From assembly GCF_018070075.1 (NCBI RefSeq), contig NZ_JAGPXE010000009.1, forward strand, positions 124,001-188,000: 64,000 nt of DNA. Reading direction: 5' to 3'. This DNA comes from Saccharopolyspora endophytica (GTDB lineage Bacteria; Actinomycetota; Actinomycetes; Mycobacteriales; Pseudonocardiaceae). The position numbers and the translations under genes are program-made. The notes under the pieces were generated by a model that saw nothing but the letters and a program-made list of their open reading frames with translations, was not told the origin of the DNA and searched no databases. Positions 45,617-53,836 of this stretch are shown piece by piece; position 1 is the stretch's first letter; the number at the start of each line of letters is the position of its first letter.

Positions 45617-47245
45617 CTACGCCAACTGGACCAGATCCAGGTATTCGGCTGACCAGTGGTCCTCGGTGCCGTCCGGCAGCAGGATGACCCGTTCGGGCTC
45701 GAGCGCTTCCACCGCGCCGGGGTCGTGCGTGACCAGCACGACCGCGCCGCTGAAGCTGCGCAGCGCGTCGAGCACCTGCTCGCGGCTGGCGGGGTCGAGG
45801 TTGTTCGTCGGCTCGTCCAGCAGCAGCACGTTGGCCTGGCTGGAGACCAGTCCCGCCAGCGCCAACCGCGTCTTCTCACCGCCGGAGAGGGTGCCCGCCG
45901 GTTGCTGCAACTGCTCGCCCTGGAACAGGAACGTGCCCAGCAGGTTGCGCAGCTGCTGCTCGGGAGCGTCGGGAGCGGCGGAGCGCACGTTCTCCCAAAC
46001 CGTGGCGTCGTGGTCGAGGGTTTCGTGCTCCTGGGCGAAGTAGCCGATGCGCAGGCCGTGACCTGGGACGACAGCTCCGGAGTCGGCTTCTTCCTGACTG
46101 CCGAGCAGCCGCAGCAGCGTGGTCTTGCCCGCACCGTTGAGGCCGAGCACGACGACCTTGGACCCGCGATCCACGGCCAGGTCCACCCCGCTGAAGATCT
46201 CCAGCGAGCCGTAGGACTTGGACAGGCCGTCGGCGGTCAGCGGCGTCTTGCCGCACGGGGCGGGATCCGGGAAGCGGATCTTGGCGACCTTCTCCTGGGC
46301 CTGCTCGGCCTCGGCGGAGGCCAGCAGCTTCTCGGCGCGCTTGGCCATGTTCTGCGCGGCGACAGCCTTGGTGGCCTTGGCCCGCATCTTGTCGGCCTGC
46401 GTCATCAGCGCGGACGCCTTCTTCTCGGCGTTGGCGCGCTCCCGGCGGCGCCGCTTCTCGTCGGCGGCGCGGGCGTCCTGGTAGCGGGTCCAGTCCATGT
46501 TGTAGACGTCGGCCTCGCCGCGGATGGCGTCGAGGAACCACACCTTGTTGACCACGGCCGACAGCAGGTCGATGTCGTGGCTGATGACCACCAGCCCGCC
46601 GTCGTGGTTCTTCAGGAAGTCGCGCAGCCAGTTGATGGAGTCGGCGTCGAGGTGGTTCGTGGGCTCGTCGAGCAGCAGCGTCGTCGCCGAACGGCCACCG
46701 GGCCCGGCCTCGGACGCGGCGAACAGGATGCGCGCGAGCTCGACGCGGCGGCGCTGACCACCGGAGAGCGTGCTCAGCGGCTGGTTGAGGACTCGGCCGG
46801 GAAGCCCCAGGTTGCTGCAGATGCGGCCGGCTTCGCTCTCCGCCGCGTACCCGCCGCGGGCGCCGAAGCGCTCCTCCAGGCGGCCGTAGCGGTTGATGGC
46901 CTTGTCGCGCTCCTTCTCGTCGACGAGCTCGGCCATCGCGGTCTGCGCCTTCTCCATGTCGCGCAGCAGCTTGTCGAGGCCGCGCGCCGAGAGCACCCGG
47001 TCCTGGGCGGTCACGGTCAGATCGCCTTCGCGCGGGTCCTGCGGCAGGTACCCGATCTCGCCGCGGCGGGTGAGATCGCCGGCGTGCGGTTGGCCCTCAC
47101 CTGCGAGGACCTTCAACGTCGTGGTCTTGCCCGCTCCGTTGCGGCCGACCAGGCCGACTCGGTCGCCGGGCTGGACGCGCAGGGTCGCGTCGGCGAGCAG
47201 GATGCGGGAACCGGCGCGCAGTTCCAGGCCAGTGGCTGAGATCAA
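45617..47245 (-). CDS. ABC-F family ATPase (translation/antibiotic resistance type)
   Basis: A 542-residue cytosolic protein with two ATPase domains and no membrane part. Domain 1: GRNGAGKTT, LSGGQRRRVELARIL, LLLDEPTNHLD. Linker with charged helices (AADEKRRRRERANAEKKASAL), the region that reaches the ribosomal tRNA sites in ABC-F proteins. Domain 2: GLNGAGKTT, LSGGEKTRLALAGL, LLLDEPTNNLD. The start is TTG 47245 with ggag seven bases upstream. It resembles Rv1473. Ribosome protection or rescue is expected rather than transport. Confidence 0.93.
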   Translation of the reverse strand: MISATGLELRAGSRILLADATLRVQPGDRVGLVGRNGAGKTTTLKVLAGEGQPHAGDLTRRGEIGYLPQDPREGDLTVTAQDRVLSARGLDKLLRDMEKAQTAMAELVDEKERDKAINRYGRLEERFGARGGYAAESEAGRICSNLGLPGRVLNQPLSTLSGGQRRRVELARILFAASEAGPGGRSATTLLLDEPTNHLDADSINWLRDFLKNHDGGLVVISHDIDLLSAVVNKVWFLDAIRGEADVYNMDWTRYQDARAADEKRRRRERANAEKKASALMTQADKMRAKATKAVAAQNMAKRAEKLLASAEAEQAQEKVAKIRFPDPAPCGKTPLTADGLSKSYGSLEIFSGVDLAVDRGSKVVVLGLNGAGKTTLLRLLGSQEEADSGAVVPGHGLRIGYFAQEHETLDHDATVWENVRSAAPDAPEQQLRNLLGTFLFQGEQLQQPAGTLSGGEKTRLALAGLVSSQANVLLLDEPTNNLDPASREQVLDALRSFSGAVVLVTHDPGAVEALEPERVILLPDGTEDHWSAEYLDLVQLA

Positions 47246-47429
47246 GGAGAACTCCGGGTAATAGGTGGTCTGCGTGGCATGAGTGCGCCCACCGGCGACG
47301 AACGGGTGGGCGTGCGGGCGCGGAGCTAATCGACGCGCGGAGTGGCGCGGGAACGCACCAAGATTCGCTTGCTGACCACGGACTCGAGTCTACCGGTCGG
47401 GATCCAGCGGATTTCGCCTGCGTTCAACC

Positions 47430-48104
47430 TCACTGCGGGTCCCGGACCTCGATCTCCACGGCGACCGCCCGCTTGGCGGCTTCGTCGAGGATCGCGCGGC
47501 GCGGTTCGGGCACGTCGAGAACGCGCTGCTCAGCGCGGTCGAACAGCGTGGTCAGCCGGGTGTCCTCGCGCAACGCCTGCAGCGCCTGCCGGTCGCCGCC
47601 GAGGACGAGCGCGTCGAGCTCGGCGGCCACCGGCAGCAGTGCCTTGGCGACGGCGTCGGCGGCCGAGGCCAGCGAGCGCGCCGACTGCCCCTCGCGGCGG
47701 CGGGCGAAGCGCTGCTGGGACCAGCCGCCCGCCTTGTTCCGGCCGTGCACGAGGTGCCGGTCGGTGGTGGAGGTCTGCACGACGCCGTCGACGGCGACAC
47801 CGATGCTGTGCGCGCCCAGCCGCACCAGCACCAGTCCGATCCGGCGGGACACCGACACGTGCTCCACCAGCGACGACACCACGAGGCCGGGGTGCTCGCC
47901 GTGCGGCGCCGGGAGCGGGCCGAAGGGCACGCGCACCGTCGCCGTGGCGCCGTCGGTGGCGGTGACCAGCACCGTTCGCGGCTCCACCAGCGTGCTCGCG
48001 GCACCGCCGTGGGAGGCGGCGAAGCGCTCGAACCACCCGGCCACCCGGCCCGGCGCCACCTCCACCGCCCGCCCACCACCGGCCAGCTGACGAACCTTGC
48101 TCAT
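47430..48104 (-). CDS. acVLRF1-family peptidyl-tRNA hydrolase (Vms1/eRF1-like)
   Basis: A 224-residue protein of the actinobacterial Vms1-like release factor 1 family. The diagnostic stretch is HGRNKAGGWSQQRFARRREG, the loop that in Vms1/eRF1-like proteins enters the peptidyl-transferase centre and cleaves peptidyl-tRNA. The remainder is an alpha/beta eRF1-middle-domain-like fold (LVRLGAHSIGVAVDGVV, LDALVLGGDRQALQALRED). Expected role: release of nascent chains from stalled large subunits. It sits next to the ABC-F gene, another ribosome-acting factor. Start ATG with ggagtcgg upstream. Confidence 0.83.
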   Translation of the reverse strand: MSKVRQLAGGGRAVEVAPGRVAGWFERFAASHGGAASTLVEPRTVLVTATDGATATVRVPFGPLPAPHGEHPGLVVSSLVEHVSVSRRIGLVLVRLGAHSIGVAVDGVVQTSTTDRHLVHGRNKAGGWSQQRFARRREGQSARSLASAADAVAKALLPVAAELDALVLGGDRQALQALREDTRLTTLFDRAEQRVLDVPEPRRAILDEAAKRAVAVEIEVRDPQ

Positions 48105-48135
48105 ATCCGACTCCGCTCAGAACTCGATCCTGAAG

Positions 48136-48292
48136 GCGGCGATAGCCGCTGCATCAGGTGTGGGACTCAGCCCGCACCGCTGCGGGTTCTCAGCGGTTCT
48201 CTGGGGAGGACAGCCGACACGCCGTGCATTGGCATACATCAGTCTCGGATCCCGGAGCCAGAGGACCGCTGAGGTTCCGCCACCCGCACCGC
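48136..48292 (+). repeat. Structured intergenic element, copy B (full)
   Basis: About 157 bp between acVLRF1 and dgt (both minus strand). P0 GCGGC-gata-GCCGC (48136-48149); P1 16 bp (48189-48204 with 48258-48273, one G-U); P2 CCGA/TCGG (48214-48217 with 48245-48248), a compensatory change against CCGC/GCGG in A and C; apical tgcattggcataca; end ccgccacccgcaccgc. Confidence 0.87.
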
Positions 48293-48317
48293 CAAGCAGG
48301 GTGATTCTTGAACAGCC

Positions 48318-49829
48318 TCAAAGGACGAAGGTGTCGTTCCACAGCTGCGTGGTGCGTCCCGACAGCGCTTCCAGCAGCGCGGCGGCCTGGTCGTCGGTGA
48401 GCGAGGCGATGAAGTCGATCACCGCGCGACCGCGTGCCAGCGTCGTGAGGTCGGCGCCCTCGGGCAGCATCTCGCGCGGCAGCTCGTCGAACTCCTCGCG
48501 GGCCAGGCCGAACAGATCGCGCAGCCGGTGCGGAGCGACCTCGACCTCGTCGATCAGCCACTCGTCGAGGGCTTCGACGAGATTGCTGATCAGCCTGTCC
48601 TGGCCGCGTTGGTGCAGGGCCAGGTCCGGCCGTTGCAGCACGAAGTGCCGGTGCACGAACTTGAGCACCTGCACCTCGTGCCACTGCTCGGGCGCGAGCG
48701 CCACGTGGCCGGAGCGGGGCTGGACGGCCCGGTCGACGCGGATGCCCTCGACCAGTCGCCGGGTCCAGTCCGCGGAGAACCTGGCCACGGCCTGCTCCGC
48801 CTGCTGGGAGCGGTCGAAGGGCACCTCCAGCAGGTCGACCGCCAACTCGGTGCGCACCTTCTTCACCGCGTCGTTGAACGCCTCGTCGTCGGCGATCCAG
48901 CCGTCCTTGGCGTGCAGGCGGCGGCGCAGCAGCTCCAGCGAGGCGCCGGGCCGCGAGTCTCCGGCCGCGACGTGCTCCTCGGCGGCGAACTCCACGCTGT
49001 GGCCGAGCCATTCCTGCAGCTCGTGGTGCACGGAGGTGAACTGCAGGATGCCGACGCGGTGGAAGTCCTCCAGGTCGTGGATCGCGTAGGCGATGTCGTC
49101 GGCGGTGTCCATGATCGACGCCTCGACGGTCTGCTGCCAGTCCGGCACGACCTTCTCGAACGGCAGGCGCGCGTCGAGCAGGTCGTCGAGCTCGGTGCTG
49201 TAGGCGGAGAACTTCGCCGCTCCGGTGCCCGGTGCGCCGGCGGGCTCCGACGCGCCGCGCGGCAGTTCGGCCGCCTGGCGGGGAACCGGCGAGTTCCTGG
49301 TCCACGGGTACTTCAGCAGCGCCGAGCGCACGGCGGCGGTCAGGTCCAGGCCCTTGCCCTCCACGCCGCGCACGTCGATGCGGGTGACCACGCGGTAGGT
49401 CTGGGCGTTGCCCTCGAAGCCGTCGGGCAGCGCGAAGCGCTCGCGCGCCAGCCTGTCCAGCACGCTCTCCCCGAGGTGCCCGAACGGCGGGTGCCCGAGG
49501 TCGTGGCCGAGCCCGGCGGCCTCGACGACGTCCAGATCGCATCCGCCGAGCTCGTCGAGCTCGGCCCGGGTGACGGGGTCGGCCAGCAGGCGCTCGGCGA
49601 TGGCGCGGGCGACCTGGGCGACCTTGAGGCTGTGGGTGAGCCGGTTGTGCAGCAGCAGGCCTGAGCCGGACGGGCTGACGACCTGGGTGACGCCGCCGAG
49701 CCGCGCGAAGAAGGCAGAGGCGGAGATCCTGTCGCGGTCCGCGCGGAACGGGCTCGCGGCCAGGTCACCCGGCACGGTGTGCCCGGTGCGATCGCTGCGG
49801 CGGGCGGCGCGTGGTTGCACTTCCTCCAT
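48318..49829 (-). CDS. dgt: Deoxyguanosine triphosphate triphosphohydrolase-like protein
   Basis: A 503-residue HD-domain phosphohydrolase. The metal ligands are in HNRLTHSLKVAQVAR and LGHDLGHPPFGHLGE (His-Asp pair) with the later Asp in SIMDTADDIAYAIHD. Length and the RDRISASAFFARLGGVTQV opening are those of bacterial dGTPases, which degrade dNTPs to nucleoside and triphosphate. The ATG at 49829 (MEEVQPRAARR) has TACCTT six bases upstream. A much longer upstream reading overlaps the divergent gene and is rejected. Confidence 0.92.
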   Translation of the reverse strand: MEEVQPRAARRSDRTGHTVPGDLAASPFRADRDRISASAFFARLGGVTQVVSPSGSGLLLHNRLTHSLKVAQVARAIAERLLADPVTRAELDELGGCDLDVVEAAGLGHDLGHPPFGHLGESVLDRLARERFALPDGFEGNAQTYRVVTRIDVRGVEGKGLDLTAAVRSALLKYPWTRNSPVPRQAAELPRGASEPAGAPGTGAAKFSAYSTELDDLLDARLPFEKVVPDWQQTVEASIMDTADDIAYAIHDLEDFHRVGILQFTSVHHELQEWLGHSVEFAAEEHVAAGDSRPGASLELLRRRLHAKDGWIADDEAFNDAVKKVRTELAVDLLEVPFDRSQQAEQAVARFSADWTRRLVEGIRVDRAVQPRSGHVALAPEQWHEVQVLKFVHRHFVLQRPDLALHQRGQDRLISNLVEALDEWLIDEVEVAPHRLRDLFGLAREEFDELPREMLPEGADLTTLARGRAVIDFIASLTDDQAAALLEALSGRTTQLWNDTFVL

Positions 49830-49835
49830 GCGGTC

Positions 49836-49841
49836 AAGGTA
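49836..49841 (-). promoter_or_regulatory. -10 box of dgt
   Basis: TACCTT on the minus strand, 6 bases before the dgt ATG. Confidence 0.4.
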
Positions 49842-49889
49842 TCGGCGGCCACCACGCGGGCCCCAGGGCGGGCGTGATCTGATGATCGG

Positions 49890-51095
49890 GTGGCGGATGT
49901 CGTGGTCGTCGGAGGCGGGCCTGCTGGTCGGGCCGCCGCCTCGGCCTGCAGCGATGCCGGTTTGGCGGTGACGCTGGTCGATCCGGCACCGCGCAGCGGC
50001 TGGGCGAGCACCTTCGGTTCCTGGGCCGACGAGCTGCCGCCCGACGTCGCCTCGCTGTCGACGGTGATGGACCGCGTTCACGTGCACGGCACGAGCTCCC
50101 ACGTGTGGCAGCGGCCCTACGCGGTGCTGGACAACACCGCCGTGTGGAAGCACCTGTGGCGCGCCGACGTCACCGAGGTGACCGGCCGCGCGGTCGCCGC
50201 CGAGCACGGCCCGACGGGTTCCACGCTGATCCTCAAGGACGGCAGGCGGCTCGCGGCAGGGGTGGTCGTCGACGCCACCGGCCCTGCGCGAGCGCTGTCC
50301 GGCGGACGACCGGCGCACCCGCCTGCGCAGCAGACCGCGGTGGGCTGGCTCGTCGACTCGGCCACGGCCGAGGCGTTCTGCGGCCCGGGCGAGGGCGTGT
50401 TCATGGACTGGCGTTCGGCGCCGCGCACCCGGGGCGGCTGGCCGACGTTCCTGTACGCGGTGCGGGTGGGGCCCGACCAGGTCCTGTTGGAGGAGACCTC
50501 CCTCGCCCGCCGCCCCGCGCTGCCGCTGGCCCTGCTGCGGCGCAGGCTCGCCGGGCGCCTGACCGACGCCGGGATCGACCCCGAATCGCGGCTGGGCGAG
50601 GAGCGGGTGCGGTTCCCGGTCGACGATCCGCTGCCCCGGCCCGGCCGGGTCGTGCCGTTCGGCGCCGCGGCCGGATTCGTGCACCCGGCCAGCGGCTTCA
50701 GCGTCGCGCGGGCGCTGCGCCGCGCGCCTTGGCTGGCGGCGGCGCTGTCCGGTGGTCTGGCGGGCGTGACACCGGGTCCTGCCACGGCCGCGCGGGCGGG
50801 CTGGCAGGTGCTGTGGCCGCCGGACGTGCTGGCCGCGCACGTGCTGCGGCAGCGGTCGCTGCGCGTCCTGCTGTCGTTGCCGCCGGAGCTGGTGCCGGAG
50901 TTCTTCGAGGCGTTCTTCACCCTGCCCGAGGCGCACCGGATCGAGTTCCTGTCGGGTGAGGGCACCTCGGCGGGCACGGCGCGCGCCATGTCGGCGCTGT
51001 TCACCCGGGTTCCGTGGAGCGTGCGCCGTAGGATCGTGCTGGGTGGGATGTCGTTCGGGCATCCCGCTGCGAAACACGGTCTCGGCGGAAGTTGA
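49890..51095 (+). CDS. FAD-dependent oxidoreductase, lycopene cyclase-like
   Basis: A 401-residue flavoprotein of the lycopene cyclase (CrtL) type. It opens with ADVVVVGGGPAGRAAASACS (dinucleotide motif) and has STFGSWADELP, LYAVRVGPDQVLLEETSLAR and FGAAAGFVHPASGFSVARAL, which follow the plant/cyanobacterial cyclase pattern (the GAAAGxxHPATG motif is clear). No other carotenoid gene is nearby, so involvement in a carotenoid pathway is inference. GTG start at 49890, divergent from dgt with a 60-base gap. Confidence 0.8.
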   Translation: MADVVVVGGGPAGRAAASACSDAGLAVTLVDPAPRSGWASTFGSWADELPPDVASLSTVMDRVHVHGTSSHVWQRPYAVLDNTAVWKHLWRADVTEVTGRAVAAEHGPTGSTLILKDGRRLAAGVVVDATGPARALSGGRPAHPPAQQTAVGWLVDSATAEAFCGPGEGVFMDWRSAPRTRGGWPTFLYAVRVGPDQVLLEETSLARRPALPLALLRRRLAGRLTDAGIDPESRLGEERVRFPVDDPLPRPGRVVPFGAAAGFVHPASGFSVARALRRAPWLAAALSGGLAGVTPGPATAARAGWQVLWPPDVLAAHVLRQRSLRVLLSLPPELVPEFFEAFFTLPEAHRIEFLSGEGTSAGTARAMSALFTRVPWSVRRRIVLGGMSFGHPAAKHGLGGS

Positions 51096-51430
51096 TCTGC
51101 GTCCCATTCCACGCTGAATAAGCGGTGAAATGGCGTCCGCTTTTACGCCATTCGCGGGACGCGCAAATCACAATCCTGTTTTTCGAGTCGCCCTATTCAC
51201 AAAACGTTCACGCTGCGTGCAGGCATTTACCCGATAGGCTCTGGCCGTTGTCTACGCAGTGTGATCAGGCAGACTCGGAATGAGGTGCCCGGTGCCACGC
51301 ACCGTTCGTCCGGCTGATGTTACGTGCTGCTCAAGCACGCTAAGTTGGTCGGCGGGAATGGCGGCGCTCCGCCGACGAGGAGGAGCTGAGATGTCGGTGA
51401 ACAGATCGTGAACACGGTCGCTGGAGAAGT
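51096..51430. other. Intergenic region before the EAL-CBS-GGDEF gene
   Basis: About 335 bp, noticeably A/T-richer (51100-51250) than its surroundings. It contains a terminator-like hairpin aatggcgt / acgccatt (51129-51136 with 51145-51152), an 8-bp stem gtcggcgg / ccgccgac (51348-51355 with 51369-51376), and a short leader reading frame at 51391. Confidence 0.55.
51391..51411 (+). CDS. Putative leader peptide, six residues
   Basis: ATG TCG GTG AAC AGA TCG TGA (MSVNRS) with an exceptionally good gaggaggag ribosome binding site five bases before the ATG, 19 bases upstream of the EAL-CBS-GGDEF start. It is not in frame with that gene, whose frame is closed by a stop at 51398-51400. It follows directly after an 8-bp hairpin, so it may be a regulatory upstream frame. 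Not tested by similarity. Confidence 0.35.
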   Translation: MSVNRS

Positions 51431-53263
51431 ATGAGCCGGGGCAATATCGACTCCGTGCTCGCGCTGGTGGACGAAGTGCGCTTCGCGTTCCAGCCATTGA
51501 TCAACATCAAGACCGGTGCCATCGTCGCGATCGAGGCGTTGGCCCGGCCGGCGGGCGCGCACGTCCAGGACCTGTTCCGGGAAGCGGCGCGCCTTCGTCG
51601 GCTCACCGAGCTCGATGTGGACTTGGCGGTGAACGCCGTGCAGGCAGCGGCGGAGCACGAATCACTGCTCCCGCTGCACGTGAACCTCTTCGGGGGCACC
51701 GTGGTCCACGACCACGACCGGCTGGGCCTGCTGCGCGAGAAGCTGCGCGAGGTCGGCAGGCGCGAGCAGGAGATCACCCTCGAGATCGGGCCGCCGTTCG
51801 CCCGGATCGACCCGGATCAGCTGCTGGAGGGCATCGGCAAGCTGCGTTCGGAGGGCTTCCAGATCGCCCTCGACGGGGTCGGCGACGGCGACATCCCGCT
51901 GACGATGATCGGTGACATGGGCCCGGCCACCATCAAGCTCGACCGGGGTGTCGTGCAGGGCCTGCCCGACGATCCGGCGCGGGTCGCCGTCGTCGAGTCG
52001 GTGCGCCACCTGTGCGAGGCCACCGAGAGCCAGCTGGTCGCCGAAGGCGTCGAGAGCGACCGCCAGCTCAACGCGCTGCGGCGCAACGGCGTGCGCCTGG
52101 TGCAGGGCAACCTGCTCGCACCGGCCGGCCGCAGGCCTCCGACGACGAGCACCGTTCCGGGCGTGGCAGCCGAGGTCACCGACCCGCACTCGCCGACGGT
52201 CAGCACCCTCGCCAGCGGGCCGCGCGTGACGGAGTTCCTCTCGCCCGCGACGGTGCTGTCCATGGACGTCACCGCCGACAAGGTGCGCGAGGTGCTGGCC
52301 GACCACACCGAGATCAGCGGTGTCGTGCTGGTCGACGAGCACAACCGGCCGAGGCACACCATCGACCGGAACCGCTTCCTGCTGGCGGTGACCGGCCCGT
52401 ACGGGCACGCGCTGCACGCCAAGCGCCCGGCTTCGCGGCTGGCCGACGAACCACGGGTGGTCAACACCGGCACCACCGCGATGGAAGCGCTGAGCATGGT
52501 CACCCGCTCCGACCAGTACCGGATGTACGACGACGCGATCGTGGTCGACGAGGCCGGCCGCTGCCTGGGGGCGGTCCGGGCCGGTGACCTGATCCGCGGC
52601 ATGGCGGAGATGAAGGTCGAGGAGGCCGCCGCGCTCAACCCGCTGACCCGCCTGCCGGGCAGCGACGCGATCGCCCGCGACGTGGCCCGGCGGATCGCCG
52701 CCGGCGAGATCTTCGCGGTGAGCTGGCTGGACATCGACGGCTTCAAGGCGGTCAACGACACGGCCGGCTTCTCCGCCGGTGACGACGTGATCCGCTCGAT
52801 CGGGCGCAGCCTCACCGACGCGGCGGCAGCGCTGACGTCGGTGCAGGTCGGTCACGTGGGCGGCGACGACTTCCTGCTGGTCGCGGACCTGGACGACCTG
52901 GTCACGCTGGCCGACTCGGTGCTGGGCACGTCCCGCACCGCGGGCGACGTGGAGATCACCGTCTCGCTGGCCACTCTGGTGTGCACGACGCAGACGGTCT
53001 CCGACTACGACGAGGCGTCCAGCAAGCTCGCCCCGCTGAAGCACTACGCCAAGCAGCTCACGGGATCGAGCTGGGTCATGTCCCGACCGGGCTCGGAGCG
53101 GATCGAGGTCCTCAGGGGTCAGGGCCCCGGAGCACCCCCGGTCCAGGCACCGCCTCTGACCAGCACCCCTCCCCCGCCGGTGCCGCCCACCCAGGGACCC
53201 CCGCCATCGCCGCCCATGGGTTTCCCCACCCACGACCCCGAGCAGATGCACTACGGCTACTGA
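51431..53263 (+). CDS. EAL - CBS pair - GGDEF protein (cyclic-di-GMP metabolism or sensing)
   Basis: A 610-residue soluble protein. EAL domain (about 10-230): EALAR at 35-39, Asn85, Glu118, Asp148, Lys169, Asp171 and Glu205 (AEGVES) are kept, but the DDFGTG loop reads LDGVGDGD (second Asp replaced by Gly149), which may lower activity. CBS pair about 270-390. GGDEF domain about 395-545 with WLDIDGFKAVNDTAG and GGDDF at 477-481; no RxxD inhibitory site before it. A proline-rich tail (PPLTSTPPPPVPPTQGPPPS) ends the protein. The CBS part suggests control by nucleotides. Only one start (ATG 51431, weak ggag) is possible. Confidence 0.88.
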   Translation: MSRGNIDSVLALVDEVRFAFQPLINIKTGAIVAIEALARPAGAHVQDLFREAARLRRLTELDVDLAVNAVQAAAEHESLLPLHVNLFGGTVVHDHDRLGLLREKLREVGRREQEITLEIGPPFARIDPDQLLEGIGKLRSEGFQIALDGVGDGDIPLTMIGDMGPATIKLDRGVVQGLPDDPARVAVVESVRHLCEATESQLVAEGVESDRQLNALRRNGVRLVQGNLLAPAGRRPPTTSTVPGVAAEVTDPHSPTVSTLASGPRVTEFLSPATVLSMDVTADKVREVLADHTEISGVVLVDEHNRPRHTIDRNRFLLAVTGPYGHALHAKRPASRLADEPRVVNTGTTAMEALSMVTRSDQYRMYDDAIVVDEAGRCLGAVRAGDLIRGMAEMKVEEAAALNPLTRLPGSDAIARDVARRIAAGEIFAVSWLDIDGFKAVNDTAGFSAGDDVIRSIGRSLTDAAAALTSVQVGHVGGDDFLLVADLDDLVTLADSVLGTSRTAGDVEITVSLATLVCTTQTVSDYDEASSKLAPLKHYAKQLTGSSWVMSRPGSERIEVLRGQGPGAPPVQAPPLTSTPPPPVPPTQGPPPSPPMGFPTHDPEQMHYGY

Positions 53264-53272
53264 GCGCGAAGA

Positions 53273-53298
53273 GGCCCCCGGCACGAATGCCGGGGGCC
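53273..53298 (+). terminator. Terminator of the EAL-CBS-GGDEF gene
   Basis: A perfect 11-bp inverted repeat ggcccccggca / tgccgggggcc with a cgaa loop, 10 bases past the stop. Confidence 0.85.
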
Positions 53299-53302
53299 CC
53301 AA

Positions 53303-53360
53303 CGTCAGGCAAGCGGCGAAGCCGCTCTCTCTTCTCAACACCTGAGCAACCCGCACCGCC
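53303..53360 (+). repeat. Structured intergenic element, deletion derivative (F)
   Basis: Keeps the left part (cgtcaggcaagcggcgaagc; P0 AGCGGC-gaa-GCCGCT at 53312-53326; acctgagcaac) and then goes directly to the terminal cccgcaccgcc. The whole P1-P2-apical part is missing. The missing piece lies between two GCACCGCC words in the full copies, which suggests loss by recombination between them. Confidence 0.75.
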
Positions 53361-53390
53361 ACGCAAGCGGACCGCGGGATTCAAGAACGA

Positions 53391-53792
53391 TCAGACCGTG
53401 AAGCCGAGGGCTCGTAGTTGCTCGCGCCCCTCTTCGGTGATCTTCTCCGGTCCCCACGGCGGCATCCAGACCCAGTTGATCCGGAAGTCCGAGACGAGGC
53501 CGCCACCCGGTCCGCCGCACAGGGCGGCGCGGGCCTGGTCCTCGATGACGTCGGTCAGCGGGCAGGCCGCCGAGGTCAGCGTCATGTCCACGGTCGCGGA
53601 GTTGTCCTGCTCGACGCGGACGTCGTAGACCAGGCCGAGGTCGACGACGTTGATGCCCAGCTCGGGGTCGACCACGTCGCGGAGGGCCTCTTCGACGTCC
53701 TCCAGCTTGGCGACCTCGGCCGCCGGGGCGGCTTGCTCAGGCAGGGCGTCAGCAGTGCGCGCCTCGTCCTGCACTTGGGTCTCGTCGCTCAC
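53391..53792 (-). CDS. SufT-like DUF59/MIP18-family protein
   Basis: A 133-residue protein of the DUF59 (MIP18) family that assists maturation of Fe-S proteins. Core: EDVEEALRDVVDPELGINVV (the DPE motif), DLGLVYDVRVE, then SAACPLTDVIEDQA with the conserved reactive cysteine, and WMPPWGPEKITEEGRE. The N-terminal 30 residues are disordered. It corresponds to Rv1466, the last gene of the mycobacterial suf operon. Here a structured repeat separates it from sufU (231-base gap), which may limit or alter cotranscription. Confidence 0.9.
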   Translation of the reverse strand: MSDETQVQDEARTADALPEQAAPAAEVAKLEDVEEALRDVVDPELGINVVDLGLVYDVRVEQDNSATVDMTLTSAACPLTDVIEDQARAALCGGPGGGLVSDFRINWVWMPPWGPEKITEEGREQLRALGFTV

Positions 53793-53836
53793 ATTGCCTC
53801 CTGAAAGTCTGTTGGCATGGACTGGCCGTCAGGCCT

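Noticed and set aside
49830-51107. N-terminal extension of Dgt by about 426 residues
   Set aside because: It is antisense to the lycopene cyclase-like gene; the dGTPase domain begins after MEEVQPRAARR.
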